This document shows positions 41,908-51,372 of a DNA stretch of 64,000 nucleotides, piece by piece. Origin of the DNA: Fluviicola sp. GTDB taxonomy: Bacteria; Bacteroidota; Bacteroidia; Flavobacteriales_D; Crocinitomicaceae. A program made the position numbers and the translations under genes. Position 1 is the stretch's first letter; every line of letters starts with the position of its first letter. The DNA is taken from contig JADLGD010000224.1 of assembly GCA_020849495.1 (NCBI GenBank), positions 17,246 through 81,245 on the forward strand, given 5' to 3'. A model generated the notes under the pieces. The model was given only the letters and a program-made list of their open reading frames with translations, made no database searches and had not been told where the DNA came from.

Positions 41908-42657
41908 TTATTTATTTGCAGTTGAATCAGCAGGAGCAGATGCTGTAGCAGCTACTCTGTTTCCGTTCTCATCAAACATACCGTAGTTTGCATCTTGGAA
42001 ACGTTTGATGTAATGAACCAAAGTCCAAATCTCACGTTTGTTCAACAATGATGCGTGAGATCCCATCATGTTTCGACCATAATAGATTGAGTAGAACATT
42101 TGTCCTTCAGCAATTGTTAGGTTTTTGTAATCAGGAACACCTGTGTAAGCACCAGACGCAACCATTGGACCGTTACCATCACCTTTTTCACCATGACAGT
42201 GATTACAGTTGATTTGGTACAATTTTTTTGCTTGTTCAAACAATTTATCAGCTTGTTCTTTCGAAACCAATTTAATAGGATTCAAATCCGCTGCTGCTGC
42301 TTTGTATTCAAAATCCACATCAGGATTCATGGATAAATCATTTGCGTACAAACCATGTGTTTGTCCGAATGCACTACCAGCTTTTCTCCAATAAGGTAAC
42401 ATCGTGTGTACCGTCGCAGAATCCGTTCCCCAATAAGGAATCGTATACTTTGGAGGAGTCATAGCCGAAAGGCGCATTTTAAAGTCTTTATTTTCTTGAC
42501 CGCGCACTTCACCATAATCAACATACGGTTCGATAGCAGGAGAGCGATACATATCAGGCATGTATTCTAAACCTGAACTATCAGGATCAGAAGTACATGC
42601 AGCTGCTAAAAGCGCTACTACGGAAATCTGTGCAAATGCCTTGAATTTTACTTTCAT
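41908..42657 (-). CDS. actE: alternative complex III monohaem lipoprotein ActE
   Basis: Monohaem cytochrome c subunit, about 249 residues from the ATG at 42657. That start gives a lipoprotein signal (VVALLAAACTSD, lipid on the Cys); an ATG at 42687 would add ten charged residues before it. The haem site is CNHCH in YQINCNHCHGEKGDGNG, with a likely axial Met in GRNMMGSHASLL. The N-terminal 90 residues hold the conserved YMPDMYRSPAIEPY motif of ActE. It transfers electrons at the periplasmic face. It lies between actD and actF in the operon. Confidence 0.93.
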   Translation of the reverse strand: MKVKFKAFAQISVVALLAAACTSDPDSSGLEYMPDMYRSPAIEPYVDYGEVRGQENKDFKMRLSAMTPPKYTIPYWGTDSATVHTMLPYWRKAGSAFGQTHGLYANDLSMNPDVDFEYKAAAADLNPIKLVSKEQADKLFEQAKKLYQINCNHCHGEKGDGNGPMVASGAYTGVPDYKNLTIAEGQMFYSIYYGRNMMGSHASLLNKREIWTLVHYIKRFQDANYGMFDENGNRVAATASAPADSTANK

Positions 42658-42702
42658 CTGTCTTGGTCTTTTAGTTCTGTCAGACAAACTATCTACAGCT
42701 AA

Positions 42703-43239
42703 TTAATGAATTTCTTTTTGATCAACTTCAATCACTCCTGTCTCGTTCAACATAGACATTAACTCAGATTCAGAGAATTTTGAGTTGTCTGATAAACGTA
42801 ACTCCATGACAAACTTGTCATCGGTTGTTCTAGGATCAGGATTGGAAGCTGGCATACCTGGTAAAGTCTTATTCAACAACAAGTACGTAATTGCCATTCC
42901 GTGAGCAGCACACAAAACTGTGAACTCAAACGTAATTGGAATAAACGCTAATACGTTGTCTAAGTAAGTCTCGTTTGGCTTACCACCAACATTCATTGGC
43001 CAATCTTCAATCATGAAGTAACGCATCCCTACTGTTGCAAGTGTCAAACCTGTCAAACCGTACAAAAACGCCATAATCCCCAAACGTGTGTGGCGCACCC
43101 CAATAATCGGATCAATACCGTGAATTGGAAATGGTGAGAACACGTCAGCTACTTTAACACCTTTTGCCACCAACTTCTTTGCGCCATCTTTTAGCACATC
43201 GTCGTCGTCATACATTGCATAAATTACTTTCTCTGCCAT
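42703..43239 (-). CDS. actD: alternative complex III subunit ActD (DUF3341)
   Basis: A 178-residue membrane subunit of the DUF3341 family. The conserved start VIYAMYDDDDVLKDGAKKL and FSPFPIHGIDPIIG lead to two transmembrane helices (about residues 54-73 and 94-121). The acidic DDDD run near the start is notable but normal for the family. It is a structural part of alternative complex III and lies 7 bases after actC. Confidence 0.93.
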   Translation of the reverse strand: MAEKVIYAMYDDDDVLKDGAKKLVAKGVKVADVFSPFPIHGIDPIIGVRHTRLGIMAFLYGLTGLTLATVGMRYFMIEDWPMNVGGKPNETYLDNVLAFIPITFEFTVLCAAHGMAITYLLLNKTLPGMPASNPDPRTTDDKFVMELRLSDNSKFSESELMSMLNETGVIEVDQKEIH

Positions 43240-43246
43240 GTCTCAA

Positions 43247-44692
43247 TTAATGATTGTGAGTATTATCGTGGTCATCATGCCCATGACTATGACCATTTTT
43301 TGCAAAATAAGGATGAACCGGAGCCGTATCGTTTTTGTACGATTCACCTGAAGATTTCAAGATTGTTTTCAATTCGTTCAATGCCAATACTGGGAAGAAA
43401 CGAGCAAACAATAAGAAGAATACGAAGAATAATCCGATTGTTCCAACGTATACACCTAAGTCAATATGGCTTGGGTAATGCATCGACCATGCAGATGGTA
43501 AGTAATCGCGGTGGATAGAAGTAACGATAATTACGTAACGTTCGAACCACATACCGATGTTTACTACAATTGAAATAAAGAATGTAAACAATAAGCTACG
43601 ACGTAATTTGCGGAACCACATCAACTGTGGAGAAATTACGTTACATGTCATCATTGACCAGTAAGCCCACCAGTAAGGACCAGTTGCACGGTTGATGAAT
43701 GCGTATGCTTCGTATTCAACACCTGAGTACCAAGAGATGAATAACTCAGTGATATAAGCTGTACCTACAATTGAACCTGTAACCATGATTACAATGTTCA
43801 TGTATTCTACGTGTTTTGTGTGGATGTAAGCTTCCAATTTCATCGCCTTACGCATCACTAACAAGAGTGTTTGTACCATCGCGAATCCAGAGAATACCGC
43901 ACCAGCTACGAAGTAAGGAGGGAAGATTGTTGTATGCCATCCAGGAATAACCGATGTAGCAAAGTCAAATGATACAATCGAGTGAACCGAGAATACCAAT
44001 GGAGTTGCAACACCCGCTAAAACCAATGAAACCAATTCGAAACGATTCCAGTGTTTTGCGCGACCAGACCATCCGAAAGATAAAATGGAATACATTTTCT
44101 TTGGAATCGGTTTTTTAACGCGGTCACGAATCGTTGCGAAGTCAGGAATCAAACCAATGTACCAGAACACCAACGATACTGACAAATAAGTCGAGATCGC
44201 GAAAACGTCCCATAACAATGGTGAGTTAAAGTTAACCCACAAAGATCCGAAATGGTTTGGCAATGGTAAAGTCCAGTAACCTACCCATAAACGACCCATG
44301 TGAATCAACGGGAACAAACCAGCCATGAATACAGCGAAAATTGTCATCGCCTCAGCAGAACGGTTAATCGCCATTCTCCATTTTTGACGGAACAATAACA
44401 ATACTGCCGAAATCAAGGTTCCAGCGTGACCGATACCTACCCACCAAACGAAGTTGGTAATATCCCAAGCCCATCCAATGGTCTTATTTAATCCCCACAC
44501 TCCAATACCTGTTCCTAACAAGTAAAAGATACATCCTACGCCATATAGACCGATGATTAAAGCGATTGAGAACAAGATGTACCACATGCGTGGCGCTTTG
44601 TCTTCAATTGGCTTACAAACGTCCTCAGTAATCTCATGGTACGTTTTATGACCTATGATGAGGGGTTCACGAATTGCAGCTTCCTTATGCAT
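43247..44692 (-). CDS. actC: alternative complex III subunit ActC (NrfD family)
   Basis: Ten-helix quinol-binding subunit (481 residues) of the NrfD/PsrC type. Motifs WWVGIGHAGTLISAVLLL and IVSFDFATSVIPGWHTTIFPPYFV (in pieces) are family hallmarks for the quinol pocket and proton path. The C-terminal 20 residues are strikingly His-rich (NGHSHGHDDHDNTHNH). It follows actB by 19 bases and precedes actD by 7 bases. Confidence 0.95.
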   Translation of the reverse strand: MHKEAAIREPLIIGHKTYHEITEDVCKPIEDKAPRMWYILFSIALIIGLYGVGCIFYLLGTGIGVWGLNKTIGWAWDITNFVWWVGIGHAGTLISAVLLLFRQKWRMAINRSAEAMTIFAVFMAGLFPLIHMGRLWVGYWTLPLPNHFGSLWVNFNSPLLWDVFAISTYLSVSLVFWYIGLIPDFATIRDRVKKPIPKKMYSILSFGWSGRAKHWNRFELVSLVLAGVATPLVFSVHSIVSFDFATSVIPGWHTTIFPPYFVAGAVFSGFAMVQTLLLVMRKAMKLEAYIHTKHVEYMNIVIMVTGSIVGTAYITELFISWYSGVEYEAYAFINRATGPYWWAYWSMMTCNVISPQLMWFRKLRRSLLFTFFISIVVNIGMWFERYVIIVTSIHRDYLPSAWSMHYPSHIDLGVYVGTIGLFFVFFLLFARFFPVLALNELKTILKSSGESYKNDTAPVHPYFAKNGHSHGHDDHDNTHNH

Positions 44693-44711
44693 TAGACTCT
44701 GTTTTTAGCAA

Positions 44712-47700
44712 TTAATGATTTTTATTATTTCCGTGTTCTTTCTTCGCATCATGTCCACCTTCATGGTGAGCTGAATGCTCTGCTTCAAACGCGTTAGCTA
44801 ACTTCGACAACTCTTTGTTGTCTTCGTTACGTACTTTCACTTTGTACCAGATGTTTGGTTTCACACCTACCTCTTCCAAAGCTTGGTAAGCACGTTTCTT
44901 ATCGTCAGCAGATTTGCGGATGATAGAATTAACATCATTCCAGTCACCAACAATGATTGCATTTGTAGGACAAGCATCTTGACAAGCTGTCACAACATCA
45001 CCATCTTGAACAGGGCGACCTTCTTTCTTAGCAACCAATTTACCAGCTTGGATACGTTGAACACAGAACGAACATTTTTCCATTACACCACGTGTACGAA
45101 CTGTTACATCTGGATTCAATACCATACGACCTAAATCGTCTTGTGCTGGGTTGATTTCAGTAAATTTCTTGTATGATGGGTAATTAAACCAGTTGAAACG
45201 ACGCACTTTGTATGGACAGTTGTTCGCACAGTAACGAGTACCGATACAACGGTTATACGCCATTTGGTTCAATCCTTCATTTGAGTGATTTGTTGCTGCC
45301 ACCGGACAAACCGTCTCACAAGGAGCGTGGTTACAGTGGTGACATAACATTGGCATGTGAACTACTTTCGGATTCTCAGATGGCTTTTCAGCAGCATCAA
45401 AGTATTCCATTTTGCTCATGCCATGATCTTTGCGTTGACCTGGTGCAGCTTCAACATCAGAAGCAAAATAACGATCGATACGCAACCAGTGCATTTCACG
45501 ACCTCTACGTACTTCGTCTTTACCAACTACAGGTACATTGTTTTCAGCTTGACAAGCAACCAAACAAGAACCACATCCGATACAGTTTGACAAATCGATT
45601 GTCATACCCCATCTGTGACCAATGTTTTCAACTGGATGCGCATCCCACAAATCGAATTCTTTGATTGGAACTTCACCTTCATGTGTATGTAAAACATGAG
45701 GAGCGTTGTACACTTTCGAATCGAATTTGTTATAAATATCCAATGTCGTTTCTTTCACAATTGAATGACGACCCATCACCGTGTGGTGAATTTGAGTAGC
45801 AGCAATTGGATGAACTCCAGCAGCTTTTACTAAAGATCCAGAAACATCATAAGAATAAGAACCGTTTTCAACAGCTAAGAAACGGTAAACATTTTGTCCA
45901 ACTGGAACACGATTCCCTTTTTCATCTAATTTGAAACCACCGTATTCTAATGTTTGGAAAGCAGCATTACCTACTTCTTCGTTTCCAGCACCACGACCAT
46001 AACCAAGTGCGATACCAATTGTACCAACCACTTGTCCTGGACTAGGATAAACTGGTAAAGTCAACTTGTTACCATTTACAGTAACAGTTGCCATGTTCAA
46101 TCCATTCTCTTGGTCAAAAGTAACAGCATAACCGCCTTTTGCCATTTCGTCAGGATTCATTGTAATGTAGTTGTCCCAAGTAACTTTAGTAATTGGATCT
46201 GGCAACTCTTGCAACCATGGGTTAGCAGTGTGTGAACCATTACCAATTGCCATTTTTTGGTACAATACCACTTCAACCCCACTCGCTTTAGGCAATTTAC
46301 CAGCAATACCAGCTAAGGCACCTTCATTGAAAGTCAATGTAACAGCAGGCATTGCCATTTCCATTGTACTGTTGTGTACAGCAATTCCCCAATAAGTTTG
46401 GAAGTCAGTGTATGTTGTTTGTTGAGGGAATCCGTATGTTTCCCAAGTTTTTGAGATGTAATCAAATGCTACTCGTGAATCTTTACCACCACGTGCTGCT
46501 TTTCCAGCCCAAACCAAGATTGATTCTAAAGCGGAAGCTGTATCGTGTAAAGGACGAATTGTTGGTTGTGCTACTGCATAGTGACCAGCTTTTGCATTGT
46601 AATCAGCCCAAGCTTCTAAAGCGTGGTGATCAGGAGCAATGAATTTACAGTTAACAGCTGTTTCATCTGCATGAGATGAAGTTGTAACGGTTAAACGTAC
46701 TTTCGACAAAGCTTTTGCAAATGCATCACCGTTTGGTAAAGAGTAAGCTGGGTTCGTTCCCATGAAGATAATTGCTTCAGGTCCTTTTCCAGCGATTACA
46801 TCAGCAACCAATTTTTGCATTTTTGCATCTTCTGATTGGAACATCATCAATTCATTCTCGAACTTGATGGTTGAACCGTAAGAAGCTACAACTTGATTTA
46901 ATTTATTAGCTAAAATCTGAACTGCTTTGTTGTTTGATCCAGCAACAACAATTGAAGCACCTTTTGACGCTTTCAATGCCGCGATAGCTTGATCTGCAAT
47001 TGCTGCAGCTGATTTATCTAAATCTGTAGAAACACCTGTGCTAACACCAAAACCTTTCAAGATATAAGCAAGAACATTTGCTTGTTGACTTGGTTTGATT
47101 GTTCCACGGTAATCTGCATTTGATCCAGTTAACGACATCACTGATTCAAATTGGAAGTGTTTTGTCATCCATTCTCCATCAGGATTACGACGTGTACCGT
47201 ATTGAGCAGCATATTGATTCGACAATAACCATGTTCCTAAGAAATCAGCTCCTACAGAAACAACCGTTTTTGCTTTTGAGAAATCATAATCAGGAATACT
47301 GCGCATTCCAAATGTTGCAAGGTTCGCCTCACGCATTCCATTGTATGAAACTGCATCGTAATGAACCAAGTTGAAATTTGCATTGTATGCACCAGCCTCA
47401 GAAGGACCGTACAAAGCAGTAGATAATTCACCCAAAGCCATCAACATAGATGGTGAAATGATTGAACTAGAAACTACAGCTACTTTTCCTCCTTTAGAAG
47501 CAATCGCTTTCAATTCAGATTTAACAGTACCATCTAATTTATCAAATGAAGTTGATTTTCCATTTGCTTGAGCACCTGTTAAACGAGCGCTATCATACAA
47601 TCCTAAGATGGACGCAATGATTTGTGGATTTGTAGCACCACCAGTGAATCCGTAATCGCGGTTTCCTTTGATGTAAATTGGACGACCCTCACGAGTTTTA

Positions 47701-48026
47701 ACCAAAATACTTGCGTATGAATTACCATCGTAAAACGTTGAAGCGTACCAAGTAGCCATACCTGGCGTTACGTTTTCAGGCTTATTAACGTAAGGAATTG
47801 CTTTTGTAACAGGAGCCTCACATGCAGCAACCGTAGCAGCGGCAACACTGAAACCTAAAAACTTCAAGAAGTCACGACGTGCCGTAGAAGTCTCAGCCAA
47901 CTGCTCATCACCTAAGAATTCGTCAACTGTAACGGACTGTGGAAACTCACGATCTCTCGACTCAACAAATGCAGGAGTTTGCTGCAATTCATCAAGACCT
48001 TTCCAATATTTTTTTGACATAGCCAT
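44712..48026 (-). CDS. actB: alternative complex III iron-sulfur subunit ActB
   Basis: An 1104-residue periplasmic subunit. The N-terminus has a twin-arginine signal (TARRDFLKFLGFSVAAATV) and a possible lipobox VAACEA. About residues 90-740 form a molybdoenzyme-like domain without visible cofactor motifs, as is normal for ActB. The C-terminal ferredoxin-like part carries four cysteine sets: CIGCGSCLVAC, CHHCNHAPCETVCP, CIGTRYCANNCP, and CSFC with CQDACP. This fits three [4Fe-4S] and one [3Fe-4S] clusters. The tail is His-rich (EHSAHHEGGHDAKKEHG). The MSKKYWKG start six bases inside (48020) is equally possible. It takes electrons from quinol sites toward ActA haems. Confidence 0.95.
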   Translation of the reverse strand: MAMSKKYWKGLDELQQTPAFVESRDREFPQSVTVDEFLGDEQLAETSTARRDFLKFLGFSVAAATVAACEAPVTKAIPYVNKPENVTPGMATWYASTFYDGNSYASILVKTREGRPIYIKGNRDYGFTGGATNPQIIASILGLYDSARLTGAQANGKSTSFDKLDGTVKSELKAIASKGGKVAVVSSSIISPSMLMALGELSTALYGPSEAGAYNANFNLVHYDAVSYNGMREANLATFGMRSIPDYDFSKAKTVVSVGADFLGTWLLSNQYAAQYGTRRNPDGEWMTKHFQFESVMSLTGSNADYRGTIKPSQQANVLAYILKGFGVSTGVSTDLDKSAAAIADQAIAALKASKGASIVVAGSNNKAVQILANKLNQVVASYGSTIKFENELMMFQSEDAKMQKLVADVIAGKGPEAIIFMGTNPAYSLPNGDAFAKALSKVRLTVTTSSHADETAVNCKFIAPDHHALEAWADYNAKAGHYAVAQPTIRPLHDTASALESILVWAGKAARGGKDSRVAFDYISKTWETYGFPQQTTYTDFQTYWGIAVHNSTMEMAMPAVTLTFNEGALAGIAGKLPKASGVEVVLYQKMAIGNGSHTANPWLQELPDPITKVTWDNYITMNPDEMAKGGYAVTFDQENGLNMATVTVNGNKLTLPVYPSPGQVVGTIGIALGYGRGAGNEEVGNAAFQTLEYGGFKLDEKGNRVPVGQNVYRFLAVENGSYSYDVSGSLVKAAGVHPIAATQIHHTVMGRHSIVKETTLDIYNKFDSKVYNAPHVLHTHEGEVPIKEFDLWDAHPVENIGHRWGMTIDLSNCIGCGSCLVACQAENNVPVVGKDEVRRGREMHWLRIDRYFASDVEAAPGQRKDHGMSKMEYFDAAEKPSENPKVVHMPMLCHHCNHAPCETVCPVAATNHSNEGLNQMAYNRCIGTRYCANNCPYKVRRFNWFNYPSYKKFTEINPAQDDLGRMVLNPDVTVRTRGVMEKCSFCVQRIQAGKLVAKKEGRPVQDGDVVTACQDACPTNAIIVGDWNDVNSIIRKSADDKKRAYQALEEVGVKPNIWYKVKVRNEDNKELSKLANAFEAEHSAHHEGGHDAKKEHGNNKNH

Positions 48027-48052
48027 TTACTTTATCTACTGTTAAGGATTGA

Positions 48053-49396
48053 TTAATAGTGACATTTAGCACATTCCCAACCGCCTAATTCTTTTACTGT
48101 TATTTTCTTATCTTCCAAGTATTTACCGTACAATTTCTTGTCTTTCAATAATCGGTTGTGTAATTCATTGTAGTAACCATCACCTTTTGTATCCAATGAT
48201 CCAGAAGAAATTTCTTTTTCACCGTGACACTCGATACACCAACCCATTGTCAATGTAGCTTTCGTTAATGGAATGTTACCTTCTACTTTGTTCAATTCAG
48301 CTACTGGTTGAACTTTCGCAGTTTCGTTCATTTTCGTCATATCACCATGACATTGTTTACAATCTACACCTCCCACTTCAACGTGTTGTGAGTGATTGAA
48401 GTAAACGTGATCAGGTAAAACGTGAACTTTGTTCCAAACGATTGGTTTTGTTTTACCAGTATATTTTGTACCATCCCATCCTGCAGCTTCGTAAATCGCT
48501 TTGATTTTCTCTTGCTGATCTGGTGTGTTACCACTGATTTGTTTGTGACAGTTCATACAAACGTTCACTGTTGGTAAACCAGCAGATTTAGATTTGTTTG
48601 CAGAGTTGTGACAGTATTTACAGTCGATTCCATTTTTACCAGCATGGATATCATGTGGGAATGCAATTGGTTGTGACGGCTGGTAATTTTCAACCACACC
48701 AATTGAATACAATGACAAGAACAACGATACGATCAATGAAATCACAACTACTAAAGAAGCGATACCTACGTAACGTTTATTGTGCCAAGCCCAAGATTTA
48801 AACTCTTGTCCAAATGACATGTCCTCATTCACTGGTTTCCCTTCAGCTTCGCGAGTCGCAATGTTTAATTGACGGCGAACGCCACCAACTGCCATTACAA
48901 TTGCAATAAAGATTACACCAAGAATGATCCACACCCATGACAAACTTCCTTCTTCTGTTTCAGCAGCCCCAGCAGCAGCATCTCCAGCAGCGCCACCTGC
49001 AGCAGCAGGATCAGCAGCAGCAGTTGCAGGATCTGGTTGAGCATCTACATAATCAAAGATTGCATCAATGTCTTTCTGTTTTCCAGCCAATTCAGGGAAC
49101 TGACTCATTGCAGTAGCCTTGACAGCAGAAATTTTAGCAGCATATGGATCAGCTGCAGCTGCAGCACTCCAGTTTGCTACCCATTGATAAATTGAACCAT
49201 CCTTTGCACCTTCACTCGCCCACTTGTCGCGAACTTTGTACAATTTCGGACCTGTACCATCCTTGTGAGGTTGGTGACAGGTAGCACATTTTGCTTTGAA
49301 AAGCGCCTCGCCATCTTGGGCAAAACCATCAAAAGCACTTAAGACAAATACTGTCGAAAGCGCCGTGATACACCATTGTTTTATACTTCTAAACAT
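48053..49396 (-). CDS. actA: alternative complex III multihaem subunit ActA, six-haem form
   Basis: A 447-residue exported cytochrome with six CxxCH haem sites: CATCH near residue 36 in a separate N-terminal monohaem domain, then CKYCH, CMNCH, CKQCH, CIECH and CAKCH in the C-terminal pentahaem domain. Between them are an Ala/Asp-rich linker (about residues 115-145), a transmembrane helix (WVWIILGVIFIAIVMAVGG) and a second one (IASLVVVISLIVSLFLSLY). The signal peptide is at the start. The N-terminal domain on a flexible linker could carry electrons to the oxidase. It is the first gene of the operon; a TAAATTTG box lies upstream at 49466-49473. Confidence 0.95.
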   Translation of the reverse strand: MFRSIKQWCITALSTVFVLSAFDGFAQDGEALFKAKCATCHQPHKDGTGPKLYKVRDKWASEGAKDGSIYQWVANWSAAAAADPYAAKISAVKATAMSQFPELAGKQKDIDAIFDYVDAQPDPATAAADPAAAGGAAGDAAAGAAETEEGSLSWVWIILGVIFIAIVMAVGGVRRQLNIATREAEGKPVNEDMSFGQEFKSWAWHNKRYVGIASLVVVISLIVSLFLSLYSIGVVENYQPSQPIAFPHDIHAGKNGIDCKYCHNSANKSKSAGLPTVNVCMNCHKQISGNTPDQQEKIKAIYEAAGWDGTKYTGKTKPIVWNKVHVLPDHVYFNHSQHVEVGGVDCKQCHGDMTKMNETAKVQPVAELNKVEGNIPLTKATLTMGWCIECHGEKEISSGSLDTKGDGYYNELHNRLLKDKKLYGKYLEDKKITVKELGGWECAKCHY

Positions 49397-49720
49397 CTGA
49401 CTATTAGATATTTTTGTTCCTATAAAATGCTGTCAAAACGAGTGAAACACAAGGATTGACGATGGCAAATTTAGAAGAATACCTACATTTCCTGACACTT
49501 TTCTGACAATTTCTACTCATGTTAATTTAATTTAAAATGATTCTAAATAAGAATTGGCTTTCACATTTCTTAACAATTCTCTAATTAGATAGGTTTTAGC
49601 TAAGTTTCGGGTGATTTTAATGGACAGAATGAGTACTCGATTTTCTGAAAAAAAGTTTGAAAAAAAGACAAATTATTTCAACACCTATTTTTACTTACTT
49701 TTGTGAAAATAATTACAGCA
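49397..49720. other. gene-free region between divergent actA and SPOR genes
   Basis: This 324-base A+T-rich spacer should hold the promoters of both neighbours. On the minus strand TAAATTTG (49466-49473) fits a -7 box for actA; on the plus strand TACTTTTG (49696-49703) fits one for the SPOR gene. Neither has a clear -33 TTG at normal spacing. I see no ORF, RNA gene or long repeat here. Confidence 0.5.
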
Positions 49721-50113
49721 ATGAAATCACTTTTTTCTACACTTGTTCTTTGTTCAACATGGTTTTTTGGACATGCTCAAATAACGGTTATCAAAGATGC
49801 CCGAATTGATGAATTGGTGAGAAATCAAAGCGCGATTATTCCACCATCAACGGTTCCTCAAATGAATGGCTATCGCGTGCAAATTACACATGATTCCGAT
49901 AAGTCAACGGTGGATGACGCGCGCTCGAAATTCATTGCTCAATTTCCGAAAGTGGATACTTACGTAGAATTTACTGCGCCTCATTATTACCTGAAAGTGG
50001 GTGATTTTAGAACACTGTTGGAAGCAGAACGCGTTAAAGCAGCCATTCAGCAACAATTTCCTACTTGTTTTATCGCAAAAGAGCGTATTAATTTACCGAG
50101 AATAGATCAGTAA
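49721..50113 (+). CDS. SPOR-domain protein
   Basis: About 130 residues from the ATG at 49721, with a signal peptide (FSTLVLCSTWFFGHAQ). A GTG at 49703 is inside the -7 box and cannot be the start. The C-terminal about 75 residues form a SPOR-type peptidoglycan-binding fold: NGYRVQITHDS, then YYLKVGDFRTLLEAERVKAAI, then FIAKERINLPRI. It likely binds denuded glycan strands at the division site or the cell wall. Standing alone, it may be secreted to the periplasm. Confidence 0.85.
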   Translation: MKSLFSTLVLCSTWFFGHAQITVIKDARIDELVRNQSAIIPPSTVPQMNGYRVQITHDSDKSTVDDARSKFIAQFPKVDTYVEFTAPHYYLKVGDFRTLLEAERVKAAIQQQFPTCFIAKERINLPRIDQ

Positions 50114-50142
50114 TTTTCAATTGATTAATTATCAATTATCAA
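50110..50142. repeat. A+T-rich hairpin with AATTGAT repeats
   Basis: Arms AATTGAT and ATCAATT with a 5-base loop follow the SPOR gene stop, with a further partial copy. It is reminiscent of the AATTGA-based hairpin between atpA and atpG. A terminator or end-protecting role is possible. Confidence 0.4.
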
Positions 50143-50187
50143 GAAAATATGATGTAAAAATCGGTTTTCCTGATTTTTTAGTCAGAG

Positions 50188-51372
50188 CTACTTGTTCAGT
50201 TGATTAGCAATCCGCTTTCCAGCTACAAATCCACTGGAAACACATCCCTGAATTAAATAGCCACCGGTTGGTGCGTCCCAATCAATCATTTCACCTGCAC
50301 AAAACACTTTGGACTGATTCAGCAATTCTCCAAATTCATCAATGGCAGCTATCGCAACGCCTCCAGCAGTTGAAATCACTTCATCAATAGGTCTAAATCC
50401 TTTGATGCCCACTTTGAAAGCTTTGATGTGTTGAGCTAATTTTTTGGAATCATTGTAAGCCTCTTTTGAAACAAAGGTTTTCAACCAAAATAAAGCAACA
50501 GGCGACAATTTGAGTTCTTTCAAACCTTGTGTAGGCGTTTTTGCTTTTTTCAAGATTTGGGCAATTTTATCCACTTGCATTTGTGGCTTGAAATCGATTG
50601 TTATAGCTGGTCGTTCATCTTGTCGAACGCCTCTATTCACCGCATAAATAGGTTTACCTTCCAATCCGTATTTGGTACACACCACATCTCCATGACACGA
50701 AAATCCCTTGCAAGAAACCAGTACATTTTTGATGATTTGTCCATCTATTTCTGGTAACCAATTGTCGTACAATTCCAAACCGGAATTACTCGACGTAAAT
50801 GGAATAATAGGCACTTCTTTTGATTTCAACAAGGTCTCCCAAGTTCCATCAGAACCGGTAACCGACCAGGATTTCCCGCCTAAACACAAAACCAAATAAT
50901 CATACGAAAGGGTGTGCGTTTTTTCTTCAGCTGAAAAATGAGCTATTCCGTCTTGAAAATCTTCCAATTTCCAACCCAAATGGTAGTTTACACGATCGCC
51001 TAAATGCGCTTTCCACGCATTCAACACTTGAATGGGTTTTGTATCTTCTTCTGGAAACACTTTCCCCGATGAACCAATCATGGTAGGAATACCTAATTCA
51101 TGCAAAAACGCAACAAAATCAGTATTGGTAAATTGAGCAACAGCGTTCTTGATCCAAAGAGAATCGTATTTCTCGACAAAAGATTTGATGGTCTCCGAAT
51201 GGGTCAAATTAAAGCCACCGTCTCCAGCAACAAGAAATTTACGACCTATAGAAGCTTTTTGATCTACTAAAATCAATTCACAATCACTCGCAAGCAATTG
51301 TGTTGCAGCCATCAAACCTGCAGGACCGCCACCAACGATGACAACCCTTTTTTGGGGTTTATTTGTACTCAA
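50188..51372 (-). CDS. FAD-dependent oxidoreductase of the HI0933/BaiN-like (TIGR03862-like) family
   Basis: About 394 residues. The FAD-binding motif [18 protein letters not shown] is at the very N-terminus, followed by [27 protein letters not shown] (in pieces), the signature of HI0933-like flavoproteins. The C-terminal FAD segment is [22 protein letters not shown]. The reaction is unknown. I prefer a TTG start at 51372, which overlaps the purT stop by only 14 bases; the ATG further upstream would overlap purT by about 150 bases and add 46 residues with no similarity to the fold. It follows purT in one transcript. Confidence 0.88.
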   Translation of the reverse strand: MSTNKPQKRVVIVGGGPAGLMAATQLLASDCELILVDQKASIGRKFLVAGDGGFNLTHSETIKSFVEKYDSLWIKNAVAQFTNTDFVAFLHELGIPTMIGSSGKVFPEEDTKPIQVLNAWKAHLGDRVNYHLGWKLEDFQDGIAHFSAEEKTHTLSYDYLVLCLGGKSWSVTGSDGTWETLLKSKEVPIIPFTSSNSGLELYDNWLPEIDGQIIKNVLVSCKGFSCHGDVVCTKYGLEGKPIYAVNRGVRQDERPAITIDFKPQMQVDKIAQILKKAKTPTQGLKELKLSPVALFWLKTFVSKEAYNDSKKLAQHIKAFKVGIKGFRPIDEVISTAGGVAIAAIDEFGELLNQSKVFCAGEMIDWDAPTGGYLIQGCVSSGFVAGKRIANQLNK

